From Axinella damicornis (lineage: Eukaryota; Porifera; Demospongiae; Axinellida; Axinellidae), in contig OZ007514.1 in assembly GCA_963931865.1 (NCBI GenBank), positions 496,001 to 560,000 on the forward strand: DNA of 64,000 nucleotides. Reading direction: 5' to 3'. The notes under the pieces were generated by a model. That model was not told where the DNA came from. It searched no databases and saw nothing but the letters and a program-made list of their open reading frames with translations. The translations under genes and the position numbers were made by a program. This document shows, piece by piece, positions 49,301-61,300 of the stretch; positions within the stretch are counted from its first letter, which is position 1, and every line of letters begins with the position of its first letter.

Positions 49301-52300
49301 GTGATTCCAGCAGAATCAGAATGCATTAGTATAATGATATTGTTCCTTCTATAGGGGTGATAAATTTCGTCAAGAATTCTCCAACGTTGCCGAGATTCGT
49401 TCACTTCTTCCTCATGGAACAAACGTTATGGCATTGACTGCCACGGCAAATGCGAAGACACGTGGGAACGTGATGAAGAGCCTTGAAATGACAAACACTT
49501 TCATAATCTCCAAGGTACCAAACAACCCCAATCTCTTCCTTTCAGTTCTCCCTAAACCTGCTGATTGTGATCCAGCAGTGATTGTGGAACCAATTGTGAA
49601 AGGCATCAGTAAAAGTGGGGTTTCTTCAGACAGATTCATCGTATTTTGCCGCACTTACTCAGAAACGCTTGAATTTTATCAGGAAGCTGTATTACAACTA
49701 CATGACGAAGATGCTCTGTATGTGAATGCCGCATCGTCCGAACCACAGTCACATCGCAGAACATGTGAGAAGTATGATGCCTGTACAGCCGAGAGCATTA
49801 AAAAGCACATAGTATCGTCCTTTACAGAGCCGGATGGAACTGTTCGGGTAGTTTTTGCAACGATAGCCTTCGCTATGGGGTTAGATTCTCCCAACATACG
49901 CCACATCGTGCACTGGGATCCCCCAGCCGACATTGAGACGTACCTACAAGAAGTTGGTCGAAGCGGTCGTGATGGAAGATCTGCTACTGCGATACTTTTT
50001 TATCAACCTACTGATTTTCGAGGGAGGCCAGGTGTGTCAGAGTCGATGAGGGATTACTGCATTAATACACATGAGTGCAGAAGAAAAGAACTAATGAAAC
50101 AATTCGGTTTGACAAGTGGTATCAATTACCCCACAACAAAGTGCTTGTGTTGTGATGTGTGCCTCGCAACATGCCCATGTCAGTCCTGCCAACTGCCAGA
50201 CTCGTATGTCTACTTCAGGGAACTCACACGTAAAACTGCAGATAACACTCAATGCAGTGTACTACCAAGCTGTATGCTAACTGGTAAACAATGTGCTATC
50301 AAGGCTCAGTTGTTGGAGTATAGAAGGCAGTTGTGTGAAAGAGCCTCAGTTCCGAGTGCATCACTGATGGTGGGAATCGAAATCTCAACTGGCATCCCCG
50401 ACAGCTTAATAGACCGAGTAGTTCAAGACTACACACAAGTGCAGTGTACAGATGACCTTATCAAGTTAGGTGTTACTTCAAGTGAGCATGCAGATGTTTT
50501 TTTTTGATATTATAATGTCATAAATGTCCACTTTTGAATTTGAGTTAATTCATAATGAATGAATACACACACGTGACACATTACAAATATTAGTGCCCAA
50601 GTATCTTGCGCAACTGCATTCTCTTGGCCAGTCTCTTCTTGTGCCCATCAAACCACTTAAAAAGGGCAGTTGCATCGATTGATTGGGCAACATTTGGGGA
50701 TAGTGCGCTGAACAATTTCGTATGAGGTTGTCGGCCAGGTATATAGTCAAACACATGCGATTTTGACGTTAGCTCCTCAAGTACTATGTCACGATCTTTC
50801 AGGGATGCCTTAGTCGTGTGGTGAATCGATTCTGGAGTCACTCTGTAAACTTGGTCAAAGTGAGAGCAGACGTCAACAATTCCTTTTAGAGATTTTGAGC
50901 TCTGAACGACGAGGCTTTCACTGATGTTGGCTCCAAGACCGAGTATATTCTCTTAGAGGCACCGATTGAGGTGTTCCATCTGCAAGTCAACAGGAATATT
51001 CTGACCTTGATGCCCCCGGGTATTCACAGTCCGGCTCCACATTATTTGGTGTGCAAGTCTTGGTGATGCTGCTGCATGAACATGAGCCAACAAATGGAAT
51101 GCCTCAAGAGCATATTTCGTGTGGCCAGTAGCATAAAAGTACGGAAGCATGAACTTCCAGCACCTCAGAATCCGCTCACCGTCTCCCTCATGAATGGCGT
51201 CCCGAAATTCCATCAAAAGAAGCCCATCATTTAGCCCAGCACTCGCATAGTTGAATATGCCATCTGGTGATGCCTGCATGACTTCTTGCGAGGTTTCAGG
51301 ACGATCAGACCGGGTCCGGAGCCACATCGGTAGAGATCGTTTCCTTGAAATGTTCCTCACTGGCAAGCTGCTTGCATAACCATGTTCCATGGAGATGCGG
51401 AAGGCATGTGGATTGTTGTGGAGGGTATCCATCAATGAAGACATTACTGGTCTCGGAATTTGTGGTTGGGGGTGTAAGTCAGCAAACTTCTTGACAATGA
51501 CGTAGCGGTCGATCAGCTTGCCTAAAGTGTGTGAGAAAATTTTCCACTGCTTCTCAGTAGGCCACTTTGACATATGGGAAGGAAGTGCATTGAACGTCGG
51601 TGAATTGTCAATTCCTTTCATCCCAAAGAAGTGAAGTGCAGCAGCAATGATGTGGCAATGGACAATCAGCTCGAAAAAGTCGATAGTCGCATTGAAGCGG
51701 CCAGTTACATCCTTTGCGACGTTTCGGCGATTCAACTGGTTACGAAGCTGCAAAAGACTCCCCCCATCTAGATTCGAACCACCATGGTAGAGCCTCTGAA
51801 AGAATGCCTAAAAGGGTGTTTGTTCATTAGCAGAGTGAATGGCATGAAAATGGGTATGTAATGCTGGATCACCAGGATGTGCAAAATGCACGCTCTAAAA
51901 ATAGGCAATTACATGTTGAATGCAGTTCCTTTCTTGAACATCTGACTAATAAGGCACTATGGTAGCTGGTCGCCCACCCTAGCCCCATTACAGGCCATGT
52001 GGTATGGGAACGAGGCTAATCCCACCCCCAAAATTTGTGGAGACTGCATTTACTGTCTTAAACGTAACCTAACCTGGAGTAGAATCACTTCAGCATGCCA
52101 GTCTGATGTGAATGGATGAAGGCCATCCAAGGCATCAATCTGATCACCTGAGTTCAATCTTGCACCCTGGATTCCTCTGCATCTCTCGACTGTAAGCTGA
52201 TCGCCTCCAAATGCCACTGTATGTACCCGATTCTCTTCATCTGTGGGAGCATACCGCTGCAAAATCTCTGTTATCTCCACCATCTCTTCATTCACATTCT

Positions 52301-55300
52301 CATTCTTTGGGATCACTCCGAGTGGCACCTACAAGTGTATTTCATACAAAGTAAGACAAGATGCATATAGACACCTTCAATTAAGATGTGATCCTACTGT
52401 CAATGAACAAAATAATACTTACAATCACAGACTTCTTTGCAGTCTCCTTCGAGAATTTGTGTGGAATGTGCTGCATCACACAGCTCTGCAAGAAGGCAAA
52501 CTGGGAGAGGTTGGTGACAATCACCCTTGCTGCCAAGATAACATAGTTGTTGCGAATGCGAACACAATCGTCAACTGTTGGCAACACAGCAGATGCAGCG
52601 AGCGCCTTGATATCACTGACGTGACCATCCCCAGAAAGACTGCCGGCACCAAGGCTGGCTCGATCCTGTACTGCATAGGCATGAAAGTAATGCATGGATT
52701 TAACCTGGTGGCCTACTCTCATATCTCGGGGCGTCACATTTTTGTCCACATTGTCGCCAACAACGATGTAGTCTGGCTCTGGGACACATTCCTCCTTCCA
52801 GGACACAACGTCGGCGTCGTGATTGATGCCTAGCTTCTTTATGGCTCGCATGACTGTCTTGTTGGTAGAGCAAATCCCCAGCTTGTGTAGATGGTTATAC
52901 ACCTGAAAGGACAATAATTATGTAACAATAAATTTGCAGATGTCAAAATATAGGTACTAAATTATTGTTTGTTATTGCATGCAAGTGTGTAAATTACCTT
53001 CTTTGAAGCATGGCCAGCATAGAGCAGAATGCCCACAATGGTCTGCAGTTTGCACATGTGTTGAATTCTCTCCTTTAGAAGAACGGCAGCTGCCATCCCA
53101 ACCACATTCTCTCTTGCCTGGTGAATGTGTTTTGATCGATTTCCTCCCCTGGCCGCTATTCTTGGCCGATTTGACTGTGCTGCTGCTTGCAAAATTGCTA
53201 GGAATGTTGGTGCCTTTCGTTTCAGCTCCCGTATCACTCCTTTCCAGCTAAAGTACTTGAGCACATCTACTGATCGGACACGTAAAACTGATGGCCTTGG
53301 CTTGACTTGACAAAGGTGTCTGCATTCCAGCTTCACTGAAGTAATCACTTGCTTCAGGGCTTCCGCTTTAACTCCGGGTAGTGCCAGACAGGTTCGTGCT
53401 GTATACGATGACTTTTTGTATCGCAGCGACTTTCCGATCCTCTTAAAAGAGGAATCCCGTACAATGTACTTTTTCACTGTCTTACCACGCCGAACGTGAG
53501 TAACCTAGAAAAATTACAATCATAGATAATAAATTTGAAGTAGAATAGTGGTCAAGGTATAACCAAATGCTCACCTTCAGTACACTTGATGGAGTTGGAA
53601 GTTGGTGGCGTTGCCCTGGGGATGTTGTGCTAGTTCCAGTTAACAAAGGGGACCTTGGAACAACAATCTCCCTTTCTCTCACTCCCATTGAGTCGTGCTG
53701 CTGCTGCAGACCTTGCTGTCTCCCTCCTCCATCTGAAGCAAGTCTAGGCCTTTTGGGAGTGGAGTCCACATCATAACCCCTCGAGGCCTCTTCCGAGCTT
53801 CTTGTGGTTTGCCTGAGTCTGTCTGTGTACCACGGCTATCTCGAGCAACAGGCGAGAACGGGTCACTCACAGAAACTGCAATCGGCCTTCCGGCAGCCCG
53901 CACGGCGATCCTTAGTTCGCTGATGAGCGAAACAGTAGTACTGTACTGCCTACTTCCCCTCTCGAGCTTCGCAAAGCATGGCTTACACGTGTACTGAGGG
54001 CGAGATCCGTCTTGATAAATTTCGCCACGTGGCACGTTAACAACAAACTTCAGAAAGAATCGTCCAGCGTCCTCGTTTGCCACACCAGAAGGATACAGAA
54101 TTCTTCGCTTCGATGGCTGCGGTAGATCTGCCCCACAAACTACGCACAGAGGAGTGCCACCGTCCATTGTGCAGCCATCATTTCTTCTCACTATGTAAGA
54201 TTCTCACACAGTCACTAGCAATTACTTCTAAAGTCACGTGGCCGCGCCCCTCAAGGGTCGAGCTGACTGTAGCATTGTCCCCAGACCCCTTTTTCGCGCG
54301 TGCGCGTTCGGGGTCTGGGAACGACACTAGCTTCGACATAGATAGCTACGTGCTACGTGTCACGTTGACCAGTTCATCCAAAAGCCCTACGCTGAAGCAC
54401 ACTCGCAAACCTCCGAGTCTTGCCCTGACCCTGAGGGTGAACATAGAACGACACTGGGTGAGTACCGGGGGGGGGGGGGGGGGGGTATCGATCGCACGGT
54501 AAGCCTGCGGCACAGTTCAAGATTGTTTGCTTCGTACACCGACAATTCGGGCCGACGCAGGTGCTAGTCGAAAGTATGGAGTGTGCACAGTCTGTACCAA
54601 GAGGAAAGACTACGTACCTCGCCCTGCCGGTATAGCTGCTCGATCCTAAGACTTGAATCTCGAGTGGAAAAAAACCGACCGACCGACCGCGGGTAGCACT
54701 TCTAATTATTCGGCACTTCTGCATTTTGATACTAATCACATACTTATATAGTTGCCATACATTTACTCCCATAGAAAAGCGTGCAATTTTTTCCCAAATT
54801 GCACGGTTATTGTAGCCCGAGGGCTGTCAGAAATTGCACGGTTACGAAGTGGCCGCGGCGCGCGCTAACCAATCAGGTGAAGCTCCGCCCTAGCAACGAA
54901 CGTCCGCGTCATGGCTACGCCTCGTTTTCATTAGCAACAGTTGAAAATGGCTGTACTAGTGTACTGTGTGAGCGCTCGCGTTGTTTAAGCTTTCTGTACC
55001 TGAGCTGAAGAAACGCTGTGAGAACCGAACGATGGCGTGGCGAAAGTGTTGTCACAGAAACGGTGTCGCTAGTAGCGCTGCAGCCGTACTGGTCGTGGCT
55101 GTTATGCGCACACAGGCTCTGTGCTGCTGTTTTGGGACCCTGGAGGTGTCAGTTGCAACACCGCGCTTCCAGCTTCACTACACAACTGAAGAACAGGTCA
55201 GTACTCTGACGGTACTAGTAGCGTGTAGTTCGCTCGCGCTTCGAGCGCTTTTGTGGCTGGGGCGTGGCTTTAATCGCTAAAGCCGCTTGCTTTCGACCAT

Positions 55301-58300
55301 GCCATGCCTGGAAGTACATGATTAGTACTTAATCACATGTATTCTCGTGCCATTTGGGAATAATTGCACTCACAACAGTCATAAATTGCACTCGCTATCG
55401 CTCGTGCAATTACTTTGCCTGTTGCTCGTGCAATTATTTCCCAAATTGCACTCGAAACCCATGTGATTACCTATACAAATTTAGCGATTTTTCTTCTAAT
55501 TCTTTCGGCAAAACGTATGAATAATTAATAAAAACCTGCCGAATTTTTAGAAGATATACGGTATGGTACGTTTCATGGCCAATGGCAATACTGTCAGTGT
55601 ACTCCTAATGCAGGATTGTCTTCCGTTACCAGCCCTTTTGTTTTCCGTGTGTGGATCCATCATCATAGTCGACTGTGGATACTTGGTCAGACTGTCACCA
55701 GTAGAGTTGTCCATTACTGCTTGAAGAAGACTAGCAAAGAGTGGTTGAAGCATTACGATTTCAGATTTGAAATTCTCTACTGGTGATAGTCCGACCAAAG
55801 AAAGGATTATAGCACACTGGTACCATATGACTCTCTCCATGCACTGCACTAATACAAGGGACGTACTCATTGCAACAATTCAGAGTGCTATCCTTGACAG
55901 GTAATATTCCAGCCACCAGTTTAGTTTGTTGTGCCATCCTTTCACACGGTTGTGTGGGTGGGTCCCCTCAACTTTGTGGTAGTTCTGAATGTTGAATGGA
56001 TATCACCAGTTGAGTCAGGTGACTTTGAACATTTAGTGTGTTCCTGAAGTAGATGAAATGGGAGAGAGGAACTGAGAAGAGATGAATGAGATCAGACAAA
56101 CTGGGAGTAGAGGAAATGGGAAGATCACTACACAATTGCACAAGCTGGACCTTTCCATGCTACCGTAGTCTCCACAGGAAGGAAATATGCGCCTAATAAC
56201 GAGATGCGCTTAATATCGAATGACATTTCTCAAATAGGAAGTGCACTTCAATTTGATAAAAATGACAGATTTCGGAAGACGACTACAGCGCTTAACAGAA
56301 CAAGAGTCGAACCTGCACCTAACAGTGAATACGTGCCTATAAGTGAGCTGCGCCTGATAATGTGCGATTACGTTATTACATTTGCACTAGCAGAACCTGC
56401 ATGTTGGAACAGAAACATAAGCGACGTGGTCGATAAAACGGAAACTCATGTACATTGTGAGCTTGAGAGTGAAGTGGTAGTCGTATCAGCATTAAACGGC
56501 AGGGAATTAACGTACTAACCTTGACCAAGCTGGTATCCACAGCAGTGTCCATAGCAGTTGTGGTTATCGTAGAGGACTGGTAAGTATAGTATATCTCTGT
56601 ACACACAGACACACAGTGCTGGGCCAATATTGGTAATGCACAAGGCAGTATCTGTGTTTGTAGGGATAGTCACTGTAATATCTACTGTGCTGAGTATTGT
56701 CACTTAGCATGGAGTGCATTAACTGATGGTCTGGAATGACCACAACATATTGTTTATTTGCTGTTCTCCTCACTGTCCTCCCCTTCTGCTTGTGTCTCTC
56801 CCTCAGACCCCACCTTCACTGTGGAGAAGGTGATGGAGGTGATGGGGGTGGTGGGAGACAGGGAGGAGGTGTGGGGTGTTTTTGGGCTTGATGTCCCAGA
56901 GTCCAAGCGAGCTGAAATCAAGCAGCAGTCATCCACTGAGGGGGAGAAGAGTCGTGCACTGTCACAGTATTGGGTCAACTGTGCCCCTGATGCCTCCTGG
57001 AAGGGACTTGCCTGGAGACTTTACAGGATTGGAGAGGAGAAAGCAGCAGCGATGGCCAGACAATACTTGCCCAAAGGTACGTGCATTTCTTGACCACCTG
57101 AAATAGGACTTGTGTGCTGTGGTGTTTGCATTCTAATGGATGCCCACCAGTACTCACTGTCCTGCTTGTGTACTACTCCAATGTGCCTAGTGTACATCGT
57201 GTAATAGTGGCATTATGGGGTTTAGTGCTCCGAGGGTGATGTAGTGAGGTTGTGGGCAGGATAATCCACCCGAGACTAGCTATACACTGCCCCAGTGTAC
57301 TAAGTTAGCCCCGTAATGCACAAAAATAAGTATTGATATATAGTGTTACCCGGTACTCACCCAAAACAGCCATTGGTCATTATCTAGATAATTAATGCGC
57401 ACTAAAATGTGCATTATCTAGTTAATTCTGTTTGTTGAGGGCCACGCGAGTAACTAAAATCAGTTATGATTGTGATTCAAGAATTACCGCCACACTTCCT
57501 TGCCTTCTACTGTTTAGCTACCTGATGTCAATCACTGGACCATCACGAGTGCATGATGACATCATTGTCGTTGCCGCTGAAATGACAATGATGTCAAATT
57601 CTCTACTGGTGGTAGTCCGACCAAGAATTGATAGTATGGTTATAGCACACTGGTGCCATACGACTCTCTTCATGCATATCACTATAGTGCACTGCACTAA
57701 TACAAGGGACTTACTCAATGCAAGTCACCAGTAATAATTGCTGTGCCCCCTCAAACCACCTGCCCCCCTTAGTCACTGTATAGGTACCCATGCATTGTGT
57801 TGCTTGTACTGGTATTGTGGACGTGAACATGACACTTCCTGAACTGACTTTGTTTATGGAACAGGAGAGCCATAGCAGGGCTTTGTTGAGTAGCTAGGAC
57901 ACGTACATTATATCTTCCCCATGTTGTCTCCCCACCCAGCAGACCCCACCCTTACCACTGACAACCTCATGGAGGTGGTGAAGGAGGTAGAGCACCGCTG
58001 GGAGGAGTTAGGTGGCAAGCTTTATATGCAACGCTCTAAGCTGGAGAATATCAAAGGTCTCTACCAGACTGATCATCTGCAGATGGAGGCTATGGTGGAC
58101 TACTACGTGAAATGCCACCCTTTATCCTCTTGGAAGCACTTTGGTACAGCACTACAGGAGATGGAGCTACACCAGCTGGCGAACAACGTTACTACAAGCT
58201 ATGTCAGAGGTATGGGATGTTAATTGTGTAGCAAGTACGTACCTAGTTGATGGTCAACCGCCGAACTTTTTTAATCGGGTCCAATTTCATCAAGTCCCAG

Positions 58301-61300
58301 AGCATTTAATTCTCCACTCGTGTTATGCAGCAAAATTCAACTGATACCGTACTCACACGTTATTAAGTGTGTGCGCCTATATCTCCACAGGAAGGAAATA
58401 TGCACCTAATAACGAGATGTGCTTCATTTCTGATGTGCGCTTCATTCGGAATTAAATGACAGAGTTTCTGGAAGAAGACTTCGACACTTAGCAGCGATGA
58501 GAGTTGAACCTGCACCTAACAGCAAATATGGGCTTATAATTGAGCTGTGCACAGTAACACGTGACTGTAATGTTGAAGGTAGTTCCACTTGTCGTGATGA
58601 TCACAGCATAATGACCGGCAGTGTTACTTGGTTCCCTCAGCCATTCTGCCAGTAGTGACTCCCAGCTCTCTGATATGCCAGCCACGAATGCACCACTCTC
58701 TGTGTCTAGTGCACATGTACTGGCTATAATCACCTGGTGCCAGCTGACACACCCTCCGCTAGGTTACTGTAGTCTCATCTTTCTCTCCACTGCCAAGGGG
58801 CTGTATAGCTCCGTGGTAAGAGTATTTGTATAAGTTCGATTAGGGAATTATTGCACTAGCAACAGGCTTATAGTAATTGCACGAGCGATTGTGAGTGCAA
58901 TTTATGCCTGTTGTTAGTGCAATTATTCCCAATGGCACGAGAAAACATACTAATCATATACTTGAGGTCGAAAGGAAGCGACTTGAGCGATAAGCCACAC
59001 CCCAGCCACAAAGCGAGTGTTGCCATTTGTTTATGTCCCTAGTGACATCACTTTCGCCACACTTTCATTCAGTATTCTGCAAGGGTACAGAAAACAGTCT
59101 AGTAGTAAACAATGGGACAGCAGCCATTTTCAACCATTGTTGATGAAAACGAGGCATAGCCATGACGCGGATGCTCGTTACTAGGGTGGAGCTTGACCTG
59201 ATTGGTTGGTGTATGCCGCAGCCGCTCAGTGAGTCTGCAACTCAGTAAGTACCGTAGTCGTGCGTTATTAGGCGCAGGTTCAACTCCCATCCCAGGTACT
59301 CGCTGTTAAGTGCTGCAGTCTTCTTTCAGAAACTCTGCCATTTTCGATCCTACGGAGTGCTACAAGTTATAGTTAGACTATGGCCTTGAGTGGTTTATGG
59401 GAAATAACCACGAGAGGCTGTTTATTTAGACCACGAGGCGCAGCCGAGTGGTCTAAATGAACAGCCTCGAGTGGTTATTTCCCATAAACCACGAAAGGGC
59501 ATAGTCTAACTGGCTTAGACTATAGCTACCTGAATTAGAGATCCTTGCACGCTCCAACACTCCAGAATGCGCTGAGCCATGGTCTAATTTCCATAAACGC
59601 TGAGTCATCATGCTCCAATTTCTATAAACCCATAGCTGTTGCACGGCTGCATGGCTTCGCAATATAAACCACAGGCGGTGCCTTTGATTTGTATGGCTGC
59701 TATAGTCTAATTGGAATCGGAGCGCACTTCCTATTCGAAGATGTCATTCATTATTAGGCGCATCTCGCTTATAGGCGCATATATCCTTCCTGTGCAGTTA
59801 TAGGCGCAGGCGCCTAATAACGTGCGACTACAGTGTATGATTAAATTGGTGATCAGGAGGTCACACGTTTGTGTCCCAGTTGAGTTCAAATTTTCTGCTG
59901 GTGAATTTATTCTCTCTCAGGGACAGGAAGGATTGTAGTTGCTGTACTAGTTGTTCTGTTAGTGTCTGGTAGCATCCAGTGGACACTGCAGTTCATAAAA
60001 CTACTATTGGCTTGGTGTGAGATAGTTGAGCCGGAGGTTAAGGTGGTGAGTGGTAGGGACACACACATTGTATGTATGTAATCGTAGTGTCCCTGCCCTG
60101 CTTTGTTGACATTAGTAGCCTGGGCACGTTGTATCTTGTTCCAACCCCCTCTTTCAACACGCCACCTGGTTAAAAGTCAGAAATAGTATGTTTCAGAGGA
60201 AGTCCATCAGTTGCATTGTTTCAGTTTATTGCTGGTAGGGAAGTTCCCTATGTCTATTGTCCATGCCCTCGCCAGTTGCTCCTCCCTCTGCTTGATTAAT
60301 CAGCTCTGTTAGCATTCCAGCCTCTTGTTCAAATATGAATATTAGTTGCTTATCTGTGGCTTGTAATTCAAGTCAAGAGGCTTATACTGGGTATCCTAGC
60401 AACTGAGTGCTCTAGCATATGCCCACCTGTGGTTTGTATAGTGACCTCTAGAGGAGGGTGCGTTATTGGGGTGCCCCTGGGAGAGCCCCACATAATCGTG
60501 ATCCTCTTCCTGGCATCATGATGTCTGGTGTGTGCCATCTAGTGTATGATGTGCAAAATTTTAATGCGCACATCCTAATCATACTGGCACTAGTATATCT
60601 TCTAAGTAATGCTGCGACACACACATCCACCCCTACACTGTTGCTACAAAGTTTGGTTCATTGATGTTCCCTGCGTGGGTTTGCATGCGAGTATGTGCTT
60701 GCCCCAACAGAGGGGGGGGGGGGGGGGGGGGGGGTGAGATACATCATGAGCTTGTAAGTGTACTACATGTATATATCTGATGTTGGATGAAGTTGGCACC
60801 AACACATCCACCCTACAGCGAGTGAGAAGTCTAAGGAGCTGTTTGATGAGGCAATGACACACGGATACGTGGAGGCAAGAGACATTAAAACGCTCATTCT
60901 AGGTGCAGCAGGAACGGGAAAGAGTCACACGATCGCGTTAATCATGGATGAAGATCCACCCGCTATCCGCCGTAGCACACCGTGCGCCACAAGACCAGTT
61001 AGAGCAGTGTCGAGGACTAGGGCTGAAAAGAGAGGTAATAAGTTTGTCCGAGTAACCCACGATCAACTTGCACAGACTATTGCCGACACATCCACAATGC
61101 TTCCATCAAAGCCTTCCCCTGCTACGAATGCTAAAACCCCAGCTGGTTCTTCCAGCTCACCCACAGTAGCAGGTACCTCAATACCACAAACTGGCCCTCC
61201 AGAGCACACAATAGCACACCCACCTTCCACTAAAGAGAGTTCTTCCATCACCCATGAAAAATTGTCCTCAGTCTCATCTGTTGCAGAAGATGAACTACTT

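Larger units (their letters stand above)
48542..54329. mobile_element. DNA transposon encoding RecQ helicase and DUF6589 protein, 9-bp target duplication
   Basis: Ends are inverted repeats of about 70 bp: left TATTCTCGTTCCCAGACCCC, right (inverse) TAGTGTCGTTCCCAGACCCC, with a second shared block TGGGGACAATGCTACAGTCA and CTCGACCCT. Perfect 9-bp duplication GCTTCGACA at 48,533-48,541 and 54,330-54,338. It carries two convergent genes: RecQ-like helicase (+) and DUF6589 protein (-). The termini match the TAGCCTCGTTCCCAG foldbacks elsewhere in the window. Absent from the equivalent intron in gene 1. I know of no described superfamily with exactly this combination, but could not search. Confidence 0.85.

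Noticed and set aside
52243..52833. Plus-strand ORF of 196 codons in the RecQ element
   Set aside because: Antisense to DUF6589 exons and spans their intron; no recognisable domain.
54981..55280. Possible secreted protein, hydrophobic Ala/Val/Leu run
   Set aside because: Lies in repeat-derived sequence flanking the RecQ element, no paralogue in copy 1, no splice or domain support.
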